Part shown: in pieces, positions 17,248 to 26,075 of the stretch
Numbering within the stretch: the first letter of the stretch is position 1
Layout of the letters: the number at the start of each line of letters is the position of its first letter
Origin: Merdibacter sp965119685
GTDB taxonomy: Bacteria; Bacillota_I; Bacilli_A; Erysipelotrichales; Erysipelotrichaceae
DNA: 64,000 bases
Assembly (NCBI GenBank): GCA_965119685.1
Contig: OZ221971.1
Span: 372,001-436,000 of the forward strand
Reading direction: 5' to 3'
Program-made: the position numbers and the translations under genes
The notes under the pieces: generated by a model
What the model was told of the DNA's origin: nothing
Seen by the model: only the letters and a program-made list of their open reading frames with translations
The model's database searches: none

Positions 17248-17721
17248 TTACTTATACGTGATGATCGAATCTGTTTTTGCCTGCACGTCCTGTTCGCTCA
17301 TGAACGCGATATCCTTGGCATTGCCGGCATTCGTGATGACGCACATGGTGACATCCGTGTAGTTCAGCGACTTCAGCAAGCCCTGATCGTAACGGATCAG
17401 GCAATCGCCCGCCTTTACCCGATCGCCGACCTTCACCTTGCAGTCAAAGACCTTTTCCTCTAAATTCACCGTATCCAATCCGACATGCAGCAATACCTCC
17501 ATGCCGTTGTCCATCGTGATGCCTACCGCATGATACGTCGGCTCAAATACGACGGTAACACTTCCATCACACGGCGCAAAAATCTCACCGGAAGACGGGA
17601 TGATCGCAACGCCATCTCCCATCATTTTCTGGGAAAATACGTCGTCTTCCACTTTTTCAATCGAAATCAAGTGCCCGCTCGCATACGCTTTGAGGGCATG
17701 CGCTTTTTTCTTAAAAAACAT
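17248..17721 (-). CDS. PTS glucose-family EIIA component (copy 2), 157 aa
   Basis: Stand-alone Glc-family EIIA, clearly homologous to copy 1 at 9442-9915 over its full length but diverged. Active His79 in EVLLHVGLDTV, second histidine in PTYHAVGIT. Ribosome site AAGGAGGAACCCC. Last gene of the leftward operon GH4, dehydrogenase, GH4, GH4, EIIA. It would feed phosphate to EIICB permeases that lack an EIIA domain. Confidence 0.93.
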   Translation of the reverse strand: MFFKKKAHALKAYASGHLISIEKVEDDVFSQKMMGDGVAIIPSSGEIFAPCDGSVTVVFEPTYHAVGITMDNGMEVLLHVGLDTVNLEEKVFDCKVKVGDRVKAGDCLIRYDQGLLKSLNYTDVTMCVITNAGNAKDIAFMSEQDVQAKTDSIITYK

Positions 17722-17741
17722 GGGGTTCCTCCTTATCCCTT

Positions 17742-17778
17742 GACTGCAATTTCATATCGCTTTCGCCTGTTCGCAGTC
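17742..17778 (-). promoter_or_regulatory. Intercistronic hairpin between GH4 duplicate 2 and EIIA
   Basis: Inverted repeat GACTGC / GCAGTC around a 25-base loop, at the same relative place as the hairpin after GH4 duplicate 1. Weak on its own; listed because of the parallel. Confidence 0.3.
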
Positions 17779-17802
17779 CGCAGTTTCCTTCAATACTATT
17801 GC

Positions 17803-19128
17803 TTACTTCAACTCCGGCCACATGCCCTTGTTCGCTTCAATCAATGCGTCCAGCACCTTGCGCGCTTTCTTCGCATCATTTACCAATCGATTCAGCGTAA
17901 ATGCCTGTAACGCTTTCTGATACGAATGCTCATAGAACGCATCTACCAGCAGCTTCTCACACGATACCTGCTGTACCAGCAAGCCTAAGTAGAACTGCGG
18001 TATACTTCCTACTCTCATCGGTCTCGGTCCGTTGATTCCCAACTCACATACGACCTCTACCATCGCATCCTTCTGCATGTTTGCGATCGCTCCGTCATTC
18101 TCCACAATCAGGATGAAGCGGCCGTTCGTATTGTAGGCAATCGCCTCCGCTACCTTGATCATCATCTCTGCATGCGCATCCGAGATCGCATGGAACTTAT
18201 CTCCCAGCTTGCCTTCCTTGATGACTTCCTCGCACTCCTTGAATACACGTGCTTCTCGTCCTGCCATGACCTCATCCGCTCTGGTGAAGTTTGGATCCAG
18301 ATGGCTTACCTTGTATTCTGGATACAGATAGTAACCGTCATACGTGTTTGGCAGATAATCCGGGAAATCCTCCATCATCGTCTGTACGAAGCCATACGTA
18401 TCTAACCATGACTGATCTCTCTGCTCCGCATCCTGCGGCAAGAAGCCCTTTTCCTTCACGATCTCACGAATCTTCGGCAGCAAGTCCTCGCCGGTGTTCT
18501 TATCATACACGTGTGTAAACCATCCATAGTGATTCAATCCGAAGTATACCGGATCCAGATCCTCCCATGAGCAGCCTAACAGACGGCTGGTGGAACGCAC
18601 GACGTTTTCCGGCTGGTCGCAGATGTTGAGGATGCGCTTATCCTGCGGGAATTCACGGCGCAATGCCTCAGCGACGATCGCTGCCGGGTTGGAATAGTTC
18701 AAGATCCATGCGTTTGGCGAATATTCGCGGATCTGATGAATCGCTTCGATCATGTCCACGCAGGAACGCAGACCGTATGCCATACCGCCGGCACCGCAGG
18801 TCTCCTGACCGATCATGCCCATGCCCAATGGGATGTGCTCATCCTGACGGCGCATCGGCAGACCGCCGGCACGCATCTGCATGAAGATGAAGTCCATGTT
18901 TTCATAAGCGGTTTTCGGATCGGTGGTATAAGCAAATTCCAGCTCCGGATAACGCTCGGAGAACATGATGTCTCCGTATTTGCCGATCGGCTCCTGACGC
19001 TTAGCGTCGATATCAAAGAGAACCAGCTTGTTGAGCGGGAATTCCTCTTTCAGACGGACAAAGGATTTCAGAAAGCCCAGCGTATAGGTGCTTCCTCCTC
19101 CGACGATACATACATTAAACTTTTTCAT
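17803..19128 (-). CDS. GH4 6-phospho-alpha-glucosidase (duplicate 2), 441 aa
   Basis: Same protein as 13189-14514, residue for residue; the roughly eight nucleotide differences I noticed are silent. Motifs: CIVGGGSTYTLGF, QETCGAGG, NYSNPAAIVAEA, NICDQP and GLNHYGWFTH. The start ATG has AAGGAGC about 9 bases upstream; the in-frame extension to 19161 is not needed. The duplication begins near the start codon and runs about 20 bases past the stop. It is the fourth gene of the five-gene operon ending in EIIA. Confidence 0.93.
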   Translation of the reverse strand: MKKFNVCIVGGGSTYTLGFLKSFVRLKEEFPLNKLVLFDIDAKRQEPIGKYGDIMFSERYPELEFAYTTDPKTAYENMDFIFMQMRAGGLPMRRQDEHIPLGMGMIGQETCGAGGMAYGLRSCVDMIEAIHQIREYSPNAWILNYSNPAAIVAEALRREFPQDKRILNICDQPENVVRSTSRLLGCSWEDLDPVYFGLNHYGWFTHVYDKNTGEDLLPKIREIVKEKGFLPQDAEQRDQSWLDTYGFVQTMMEDFPDYLPNTYDGYYLYPEYKVSHLDPNFTRADEVMAGREARVFKECEEVIKEGKLGDKFHAISDAHAEMMIKVAEAIAYNTNGRFILIVENDGAIANMQKDAMVEVVCELGINGPRPMRVGSIPQFYLGLLVQQVSCEKLLVDAFYEHSYQKALQAFTLNRLVNDAKKARKVLDALIEANKGMWPELK

Positions 19129-19197
19129 ATATGATTTGCTCCTTTTGCCTATGGCATCCATAATTGTCCCTGTTCAATAAGGGAAGTGCGCAGATCG

Positions 19198-19260
19198 TGA
19201 CATCACATAAGGAGGTGTGAAGAGCGCTGAACGCTCAGCCACCTCGCTGTGATGTTGTCA
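19198..19260 (-). promoter_or_regulatory. Strong three-tier intercistronic hairpin between two GH4 genes
   Basis: Nested pairs: TGACATCACA with TGTGATGTTGTCA at the base, GAGGTG with CACCTC in the middle, and GAGCG with CGCTC around a CTGAA loop at the tip. No T run follows, so it is more likely an mRNA stability or processing element than a terminator. Confidence 0.6.
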
Positions 19261-19305
19261 GTGGTTGTGACAAATAGTTCGCTTTTTCCTTGCAGAGCGT
19301 GGATA

Positions 19306-20664
19306 TTAACGGAAGTATTTGCCCCAGTAATCCTTGTTCGCTTCGATCAGATCGTCTAAGATCGCTTTTGCTTTCTCCGTATCGTTGACCGTACGGTTGA
19401 GCGCCAGCGCCTGTAACAGCTTCTTCTTGTCATGTTCAAACAAGCCGTCTACCGTCAGCTTCTCATAAGCGTACTGGTTTTCCATCATGCCCTTGTAGAA
19501 GGTCGGAATCGCTTCAAGCGCTAATGGCTCTACACCGTTGCTGCCGACACGGCAGGCAACCTCGACCATCATGTTCTCATCGACATTCGGAATGACGCCG
19601 TTGTTCTTCGTGATGATTAAGAAGATTTCGTTGGTGTTGTTGATCAGCGCGCAGGCGAGATCGACGATATAGCTGGCATGAACGCCGCGTCCCGGCTTGA
19701 TTTCATACTCGGTGCCTTTCAGCTTGCCAAGCTCTACTACTTTCGCTAACATCTCATATGTGCGTTTTTCCTTACCATCCATAACCTCATTGGCACGTGT
19801 GTAGTTTGGATTGGAGGTTTCGACAACGTGGTTTGGATACAGGTAATATTTGAGGTAGGTGTTTGGCAGGTACTCCGGATAGTCCTTCAGGATGTTGATG
19901 ATGAACTTATAAGTCTCGATCCAGCTTGGCTCCATCGTATGCTCATCCGTACCGGTCAGCTTAAAGAGATCGTCGCCGTCGATATTCAGCATCATCTCTT
20001 TCAGCTTCGGCATCAAATCCTCGCCGGTCTTCACATCATATAAATGCGTAAACCAACCGAAGTGGTTCAAACCGAAATAGCGCGGCTCGAAGTCCTTTCT
20101 GCTGCATTTGAGGATTGCGGCGTACTGATCCATGATAGCGATCGGCATGTCGCAGATGTTGAGGATGCGCTTGTCATCCGGGAATACGCGCTTGGTTGCC
20201 TCGGCAACGATGGCAGCCGGGTTGGAGTAGTTCAAGATCCATGCGTTTGGCGAATGCTTACGGATGATCTTTACCAGCTCGATGATGTCCGGTACGCTGC
20301 GCAGACCGTAGGCAAAGCCGCCGGCGCCGCAGGTCTCCTGACCGACACAGCCATGGCTCAGCGGAATCTTCTCATCCTTTTCACGCATGGCGAGACGTCC
20401 GGAACGAATCTGCATCAATGCGAAGTCAACGTCCTTGAAAGCAACATCCGGATCACAGGTATAAGTGAATTCTTCTAATTCCGGATAATACTCGCGCATT
20501 AAGATTTCGCCGTAGCGTCCCATCAGGTTCTGACGCTCTTCCTCAATGTCATAAAGGCAGATGCGGCGAATCGGGAAACGATCCTTGTTTTCGGCTAACA
20601 TCGCCATCAGATCCGGGTTGCGGTGGCTTCCGCCGCCGACGATAACTACGTTATATCTTTTCAT
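19306..20664 (-). CDS. GH4 phospho-alpha-glucosidase family protein, 452 aa
   Basis: Third GH4 enzyme. NAD loop VIVGGGSHRNPDLM, QETCGAGG, NYSNPAAIVAEA, NICDMP (metal-site Cys) and GLNHFGWFTH. The usual STYTP-type stretch after GGGS is changed to HRNPD, unlike the two duplicates, which may alter substrate fit. Third gene of the leftward operon, after the dehydrogenase. Confidence 0.9.
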   Translation of the reverse strand: MKRYNVVIVGGGSHRNPDLMAMLAENKDRFPIRRICLYDIEEERQNLMGRYGEILMREYYPELEEFTYTCDPDVAFKDVDFALMQIRSGRLAMREKDEKIPLSHGCVGQETCGAGGFAYGLRSVPDIIELVKIIRKHSPNAWILNYSNPAAIVAEATKRVFPDDKRILNICDMPIAIMDQYAAILKCSRKDFEPRYFGLNHFGWFTHLYDVKTGEDLMPKLKEMMLNIDGDDLFKLTGTDEHTMEPSWIETYKFIINILKDYPEYLPNTYLKYYLYPNHVVETSNPNYTRANEVMDGKEKRTYEMLAKVVELGKLKGTEYEIKPGRGVHASYIVDLACALINNTNEIFLIITKNNGVIPNVDENMMVEVACRVGSNGVEPLALEAIPTFYKGMMENQYAYEKLTVDGLFEHDKKKLLQALALNRTVNDTEKAKAILDDLIEANKDYWGKYFR

Positions 20665-20740
20665 GATTGAATACCAAATTTATCCTTTCTCAACTTTCGA
20701 TGATTGCATGCTGCAATGATTATAAATCAGGCGGATATGT

Positions 20741-21718
20741 TCATACATCCGCACGGGTGCGGGTGCCGCTTTGCACATCCACGACGTTGCGTAGCGGCTT
20801 ATGATCCGCAAAGCGCTGCAGGTTATCCAGAGCGATCTTCACAAAGCGCTCAAAGGTCTCCCCCAGCCAATAACCGCCGGCAATATGCGGCGTGAGGATG
20901 AGGTTTTCCTGATCCCATAAAGGATCGTCAGATGGCAAAGGCTCCTGTTCAAAGACGTCAATCGCCGCACCGGCAATCTCGCCCTGTGTCAGTGCCTTTA
21001 ACAGATCGGCATTCTTGAGCACATCGCCGCGTCCGACATTTAACAGATAGGCATCCTGTTTCATCGCCTGAAAGCATTCCCATGTAAACAGATGGCGCGT
21101 CTGCGGCGTGCTGGGCAGACATAAGGTCACCACATCCGCACGCGCTAATAACGCCATGAGCTCTGACATCGGATGCAGCTCATCCAATGCCTCGGGTAAC
21201 TCTCCTTCCACATGACGGCGAATCCCGATCGTATAAGCCCCCATCGCCTTTGCCCGCTTGGCAAACGCACTGCCGATATCGCCATAGCCGACGATCAGCA
21301 CAGTAGAGCCATAGAGGGAGCGAATCGGACTGCCTTTCTCCCAGCGATGCTGCTGCTGGCTGCGCAAATATCGGGGAAACTGCTTCATCAGCATCAGCGT
21401 TACCCCCACCAGATGCTCAGCGATCGCTAGTCCATACGAACCCGACGCATTGCAAAGCACACAGTCCTTAGGCAGCACGCCTTCCTTCGTGTAGCCATCG
21501 CTCCCCGCACTGCCTAACTGCAGCAGCTTTACATGAGACGCCTGCCGCAGCTTTTGGGGCAGCGGATTGCCGATGATGACGTCCGCCTCTTGAAAATAGA
21601 CGTCCGGACACTGTTTGCGGTCCTGATAGACGACCTCAAAACGTGTATCGGCTTGCAAAGAACGGCGGTGTTCCTCTTGAAAGGGGGAGAGAACGAGCAC
21701 TTTGATCGGATTCATCAT
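20741..21718 (-). CDS. D-2-hydroxyacid dehydrogenase family protein, 325 aa
   Basis: NAD(P)-dependent reductase/oxidase of 2-oxo or 2-hydroxy acids. Rossmann loop VGYGDIGSAFAKRAK near residue 143, substrate Arg in NVGRGDV, and the C-terminal catalytic His in TPHIAGGYW, where AGG replaces the common SGG or AG. Two adjacent ATGs (21718 and 21715) share an AGGTG site; either could be used. It sits between GH4 genes in the operon, hinting that the imported glycoside or its product contains an acid or keto group (inference). Confidence 0.85.
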   Translation of the reverse strand: MMNPIKVLVLSPFQEEHRRSLQADTRFEVVYQDRKQCPDVYFQEADVIIGNPLPQKLRQASHVKLLQLGSAGSDGYTKEGVLPKDCVLCNASGSYGLAIAEHLVGVTLMLMKQFPRYLRSQQQHRWEKGSPIRSLYGSTVLIVGYGDIGSAFAKRAKAMGAYTIGIRRHVEGELPEALDELHPMSELMALLARADVVTLCLPSTPQTRHLFTWECFQAMKQDAYLLNVGRGDVLKNADLLKALTQGEIAGAAIDVFEQEPLPSDDPLWDQENLILTPHIAGGYWLGETFERFVKIALDNLQRFADHKPLRNVVDVQSGTRTRADV

Positions 21719-21738
21719 ATCACCTGCTTTTCATAGAT

Positions 21739-21770
21739 ATGCAAAAAGACAATTGCTTGTCTTTTTGCAT
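21739..21770 (-). promoter_or_regulatory. Perfect hairpin after the first GH4 gene of the operon
   Basis: Inverted repeat ATGCAAAAAGACAA / TTGTCTTTTTGCAT (14 bases, loop TTGC). The stem itself contains the T run, so termination is doubtful; partial termination or 3' end protection are both possible. Confidence 0.5.
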
Positions 21771-21780
21771 GTGTATCACA

Positions 21781-23124
21781 TTATTTCAATTCCGGCCAGA
21801 ATTCTTTGTTTGCCTCGATCAGATCATCGAGAATCTGCTTAGCGACAGAAGCGCTCGGCACTGTCTTAGAGAGGGTGATCGCCTGCCACATCTTCTGGTA
21901 GCTCTTTTCAATCCATGCCTCAACGACGAGCTTCTCTACGCATACCTGCTCGCTCATCAGACCGCGCTGGAACGTAGGGATCTCACCCATGGACAGCGGC
22001 TCCGGTCCTTCGTTGCCGACCAAGCAAGGAATCTCAACCATTGCCGTCGGATCAAAGTTGCTGATGGCGCCGTCGTTAGGAACGATCAGCAGCATACGCT
22101 CTTTCGTGTTGAACTTGATCGCACAAGCCAAGTCAACGATGAAGCTTGCGTGTACGCCAACCTCAAACTCATTGCCTGCGCAGGTACCGTTCTTCACGAT
22201 TGCCTCCGCCTGACCGAATACCTTCTTCTCACGTCCGTCCATGACCTCGTTGGCACGCGTGTAGTTTGGATCACTGTGGCTGACAACATAATCCGGATAC
22301 AGGTAGTATTTCAGATAAGTGTTTGGAATCGTATCGGTATCCATGGCATAGATGTCTTTTGCCTTTGTGTAAGTCTCCTGCCAGCTGGCATCCTTATGCT
22401 GGAAGTCCGGCGTATTGACGGCATAGCCATACTCCTTGATGTGCTTTTTCAGCTCCGGCATCAAATCGTTGCCGTCTTTATCCTTGATGCTCGTCCACCA
22501 GCCGAAGTGGTTCAAGCCGTAGTAGCGGATATCCATATCCTTGCGGGTATACTTCTTGCCCGTGTTCTGCGTCAGAATCGCAGCCATCGTTGTCTCTAAG
22601 CCAACCGGCATATCGCAGATGTTGATGATGCGCTTGCCCGGACGCAGACGGCGGGTAGCCTCGGCAACGATCGCTGCCGGGTTAGAGTAGTTCAGCAGCC
22701 AAGCCTGCGGCGAATACTTCTCCATGTAATCGGCAATCTCGATAACCGGTCCGATAGAACGCATACCATACGCCATACCGCCCGGACCGCAAGTCTCCTG
22801 ACCGACAACGCCATACTTCAGCGGAATCTTCTCATCCAGCTCACGCATCGCATACAGACCGACACGAATATGAGCGAATACAAAGTCGATGCCCGTGAAA
22901 GCAACTGCCGGGTCCGTCGTCCAGTTAAACTCGATTTCCGGTGCTTTCTCCTTCATCATGATGGCACAAGCCTCGGCAAGCTTATCCTGACGATCCTTGT
23001 TATTGTCGTAGAGCGTGATGCGGGAAATCGGGAAACGATCCTGATTCTCCAGCAGCATCAAAACGATTCCGGGAGTAAATGTACTTCCTCCGCCGGCGAT
23101 ACAAATAGCTGATTTTTCTCTCAT
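21781..23124 (-). CDS. GH4 6-phospho-alpha-glucosidase family protein, 447 aa
   Basis: First gene of the leftward GH4 operon. NAD loop CIAGGGSTFTPGIV, VGQETCGPGG, NYSNPAAIVAEA, NICDMP and GLNHFGWWTS. The ATG has AGGGAGGAAG upstream. Among the GH4 proteins here its STFTPG loop is closest to the classical MalH/GlvA pattern. A probable cre site and an RpiR-type palindrome lie 65-80 bases upstream, and an RpiR gene reads divergently. Confidence 0.92.
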   Translation of the reverse strand: MREKSAICIAGGGSTFTPGIVLMLLENQDRFPISRITLYDNNKDRQDKLAEACAIMMKEKAPEIEFNWTTDPAVAFTGIDFVFAHIRVGLYAMRELDEKIPLKYGVVGQETCGPGGMAYGMRSIGPVIEIADYMEKYSPQAWLLNYSNPAAIVAEATRRLRPGKRIINICDMPVGLETTMAAILTQNTGKKYTRKDMDIRYYGLNHFGWWTSIKDKDGNDLMPELKKHIKEYGYAVNTPDFQHKDASWQETYTKAKDIYAMDTDTIPNTYLKYYLYPDYVVSHSDPNYTRANEVMDGREKKVFGQAEAIVKNGTCAGNEFEVGVHASFIVDLACAIKFNTKERMLLIVPNDGAISNFDPTAMVEIPCLVGNEGPEPLSMGEIPTFQRGLMSEQVCVEKLVVEAWIEKSYQKMWQAITLSKTVPSASVAKQILDDLIEANKEFWPELK

Positions 23125-23184
23125 TTTGATCTTCCTCCCTCAAGCTTTTAAAAAGCTCTTCTCTTTACGGTTACTAGGTTATCA

Positions 23185-23204
23185 TTGTAATTAAGCGTTT
23201 ACAA
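23185..23204. promoter_or_regulatory. Candidate cre site and TTGTAA-N8-TTACAA palindrome upstream of the GH4 operon
   Basis: TTGTAA (23185-23190) and TTACAA (23199-23204) form a palindrome. Inside it ATTAAGCGTTTACA (23190-23203) matches 12 of 14 positions of the CcpA consensus TGWAARCGYTWNCA. Catabolite repression of the operon is the likely reading. Confidence 0.5.
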
Positions 23205-23372
23205 CAAGTCGGACCGTTTTAGTTCTAAACCCCTTTTCCTGTGATTTTTCCCAAAAATTGAAACTTTTTTCGCCTTGCCGATTTATCGTTTTTTTCCTTT
23301 ATTTATAGGGTTTTTTTCAATTTCATAGCCCTTGCTGACATCCCCGGTGTATTTCATGAAAGGCCTGTTGTA

Positions 23373-23381
23373 TGGTATAAT
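23373..23381 (+). promoter_or_regulatory. Extended -10 promoter of the RpiR gene
   Basis: TGGTATAAT, an extended -10 element, 31 bases ahead of the short upstream ORF. Confidence 0.55.
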
Positions 23382-23411
23382 ACACGAAGTTAAAGAGAAA
23401 GGAGAGCAGAG

Positions 23412-23465
23412 ATGGCCACTCCGCAGCGGCGGCCGGCGCAGATCTCGTCAGCGTATGACTATTGA
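23412..23465 (+). CDS. Short upstream ORF overlapping the RpiR start, 17 aa
   Basis: ATG preceded by a strong AAAGGAG site. It encodes an Arg/Pro-rich 17-mer and stops at TGA 23463-23465, eight bases past the ATG of the RpiR gene in another frame. The RpiR ATG has no ribosome site of its own, so the regulator may be translated by coupling. It could also be a relic of a frameshifted start. Confidence 0.4.
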   Translation: MATPQRRPAQISSAYDY

Positions 23466-24240
23466 TGAGCTTGTCAACAAGTATTATGAAAATCTGAACG
23501 AGAATGATCTTCACATCTGGAATTTCATCTCAAAGCACAAAAAGCGATGCAGCACCATGACGATCGAGGAGCTGACGACACATTGCAACGTCTCTAAAAC
23601 CAGTATCATTCGGTTTGCGAAAAAGATCTCGCTCTCCGGTTTCAGCGAGCTGAAGGTCTACATGAAGATGGACGCCTCCAGCCAGTCCAAGCAGGGCAGC
23701 AGCCAGCTGGATATTTTATGCAACGGTTATATCCATGCGATTGAGGAATTGAAAGCGCGCAACATGGATGCGATCTTTCGGATTCTGCATCAGGCAAACC
23801 GCGTATTTCTTTTCGGTTCCGGATCGGTGCAGATCAATGTCTGCAAAGAGATTTACCGGCTGTTCTTCAACGGCGGCGACTATTACTATTATTTCGATAA
23901 CAAATATGACTTTACTGATATTTTATATAATCTGCATGAGGATGACGTCATGATCATCATATCGCTCAACGGGGAATCGGAGACCGTCGTCAATCTGGCC
24001 AAGCAGCTGAATATGAAAAACATCAAGGTGATCTCGATCACCAAGATGAAAAACAACACGCTTGCCAGCATCAGCGACGAGTCCATCTACTTCTCCAACA
24101 CCGATTTCAGCTTACCGGGTGAAAACGGGCGGACGTTTCAGTCGACGACGATGATGTTCATCCTGGTGGAAATCGTCTATGTGAAATATCAGATTTATAA
24201 AAATGCGCTGCTCACACAGAGAGATGCACCGGCGACATAG
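23455..24240 (+). CDS. RpiR-family regulator divergent from the GH4 operon, 261 aa
   Basis: HTH at about residues 1-75 (NVSKTSIIRFAKKISLSGFSEL) and SIS domain at about 100-245 with the loop ISLNGESETVVNLAKQL. The frame is open upstream to 23332, but family alignment with the RpiR protein at 28125 (MKLQTLVNEHYDELN against MTIDELVNKYYENLN) puts the start at 23455. It very probably regulates the GH4 operon from the shared intergenic region. Confidence 0.85.
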   Translation: MTIDELVNKYYENLNENDLHIWNFISKHKKRCSTMTIEELTTHCNVSKTSIIRFAKKISLSGFSELKVYMKMDASSQSKQGSSQLDILCNGYIHAIEELKARNMDAIFRILHQANRVFLFGSGSVQINVCKEIYRLFFNGGDYYYYFDNKYDFTDILYNLHEDDVMIIISLNGESETVVNLAKQLNMKNIKVISITKMKNNTLASISDESIYFSNTDFSLPGENGRTFQSTTMMFILVEIVYVKYQIYKNALLTQRDAPAT

Positions 24241-24279
24241 CCCTCGTCCATCCTCACGGCAGTAGCTTCTTGAATACCG

Positions 24280-24344
24280 AAAAAGGGCCGAAACAGTTCA
24301 GTACTTTTGCACAAATAGCACTGAGGCTGTTCGCCCTTTTTTCG
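24280..24344. terminator. Bidirectional terminator between RpiR and AEC genes
   Basis: AAAAAGGGC-(C)-GAAACAG pairs with CTGTT-CGCCCTTTT, and an inner CAGT/ACTG pair shortens the loop. T tracts result on both strands, serving the converging genes. Confidence 0.75.
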
Positions 24345-24486
24345 TTTTCTTCTATTTAGTAAACATGACAGGTCTGCTAAATCGATTTCCTGTCATGTTT
24401 GCTGTTAGGAGCTCTTTCCACTGTGATCGCCCCTTTTTCATTCGATGCCCTCTGCCTTTTCAGCAAAGTGTTCTTTCTATCTCCAA

Positions 24487-25404
24487 TCAAAACAGCAGCA
24501 TGCAGACCAACGGGATGCTGACAATGGAGACGACGGTCGTAAAAAAGACTGTGATACTGGCTATATCGATATTTTGATCATACACCGTCGCAAAGATAAC
24601 CGTATTCGTCGCACACGGCATTCCCATCGTGATGCTGACGACAGCGCTGAGAATCTCGCTCGCTCCGACAAAGCGCGCCGCATAATAGATGATGACGGGC
24701 AGTACAAACAGCTTTACCAGCGTAAAAGGAACGAGAACGAAGCTTTGGAACATCTTCTTCATCTCCACCCCGGCAAGCGAACTGCCGATGATCACCATGC
24801 CTAAAGGCGTCGTAATCTGCCCCAGATAACTGCATACTTGTGATGGAATCGAAGGCAGCTTGATATCGAACACACACAGAACGATTGCCGTCAGTGCGGC
24901 AACGACGCAAGGGTTCAGCATTTTCTTTAAACGGATCTCCTCTTTATGCCCCCCGCTGATGAGATAGATCCCATAGGTGTACATCAGCATGTTGTGCGGC
25001 AGCTGAAAGATCGCCGCATAGATGAGCGCCTGCGGGCCGAAGATGGCATTGATGACCGGAAACCCGATAAATCCGGCATTGGGAAACAGCATCATGAACT
25101 TATACACATTCGAGCCCTGTTTGATGCGCAGCGCCTTGACAACGATCCATGCGATCAAAACAGCGATGATATTGATCAGCGTGCAGACCCAGATGACCTC
25201 TAACAGCTCCATCTGATTTTGAAACGGACTGCCATCTGCTACCGATGAGATCAGCAAACCGGGAACGCCGATCGTAACGATGATCTTGCAGATCATCTGA
25301 TTGGCATCTTTCGTAATGACATGCAGCCGATTGATCAGATAGCCGACAAACATCAATATGAACAAAATAATCATCTGTTCAATGATTCCTGACATATCCA
25401 ACAT
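24487..25404 (-). CDS. AEC family transporter (second copy), 305 aa
   Basis: Integral membrane protein of the auxin efflux carrier family, about ten hydrophobic segments, with FPNAGFIGFPVINAIFG in the middle and MGMPCATNTVIFAT near the end. Similar architecture to the protein at 8525-9445 but clearly diverged. Start has a GGGGGAA site. It is the last gene of a leftward group: EICIB permease at 26076, a small membrane protein, then this carrier. Again an AEC carrier accompanies an alpha-glucoside PTS. Confidence 0.85.
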   Translation of the reverse strand: MLDMSGIIEQMIILFILMFVGYLINRLHVITKDANQMICKIIVTIGVPGLLISSVADGSPFQNQMELLEVIWVCTLINIIAVLIAWIVVKALRIKQGSNVYKFMMLFPNAGFIGFPVINAIFGPQALIYAAIFQLPHNMLMYTYGIYLISGGHKEEIRLKKMLNPCVVAALTAIVLCVFDIKLPSIPSQVCSYLGQITTPLGMVIIGSSLAGVEMKKMFQSFVLVPFTLVKLFVLPVIIYYAARFVGASEILSAVVSITMGMPCATNTVIFATVYDQNIDIASITVFFTTVVSIVSIPLVCMLLF

Positions 25405-25462
25405 CTGTATTCCCCCTTTTGAAAAAGGCTCACAGTGAATCCATGAGCCTTTCTACAATCAT

Positions 25463-25984
25463 TTACACAAAGAACGTCACACGAATCATCAGCACACCGA
25501 CTAAGAGATAGAGAACCAAAACGGTTAAGCTGGGCGCCGCAGTGGTACAGAATTTTTTGATGCTGCCCGCTCTCCAAGCGATGCGGTATTTCTCTTTGTA
25601 GATCACTCTTGCTTTGTACAGCAGATAGATCATCACACAGATATACAGCATATTCCTCATACACAGCTCGCCGATCAGCAGCAGGCTGATATTGCGATAG
25701 ATTTCATCTGCCGGCGCATATTCCAGCAGCCGCTTGCGCGTATGGTTCAACGCAAGTGCGGCAAATGGATTGATAAACGCCGCAAGCATGTTAATCAAGG
25801 CTGTCGGGTCCTGTTCCATATAGGTCATGATGTCCACATCCGATGGCAGCATCGTAAATTGGACAAACGCCAGATAGAGGAACGGAGATGCGCAGCAAAA
25901 CACAATCGCATAAATCATAATTTTAGACAGCTTATCGAGCTTTTTCTGCACATTCTGAGGAATCCTTTTCTTTTTTCCTGACAT
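25463..25984 (-). CDS. Hypothetical membrane protein, 173 aa
   Basis: Not recognised. A basic N-terminus (MSGKKKRIPQNVQKKLDKL) is followed by about four hydrophobic segments (near 23-45, 63-80, 103-123 and 150-172). It lies between the EIICB permease and the AEC carrier in the same direction, so it is probably co-transcribed. Start supported by AAGGGTG about 9 bases upstream. No motif suggests an activity. Confidence 0.55.
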   Translation of the reverse strand: MSGKKKRIPQNVQKKLDKLSKIMIYAIVFCCASPFLYLAFVQFTMLPSDVDIMTYMEQDPTALINMLAAFINPFAALALNHTRKRLLEYAPADEIYRNISLLLIGELCMRNMLYICVMIYLLYKARVIYKEKYRIAWRAGSIKKFCTTAAPSLTVLVLYLLVGVLMIRVTFFV

Positions 25985-26075
25985 ATTTCAACACCCTTTT
26001 CCGTATTCATTCTCAATCCCATCTCATGGGTCATGAATGCTGACGCATGATGAACGCTTGCTCTGTTATTGAGAA

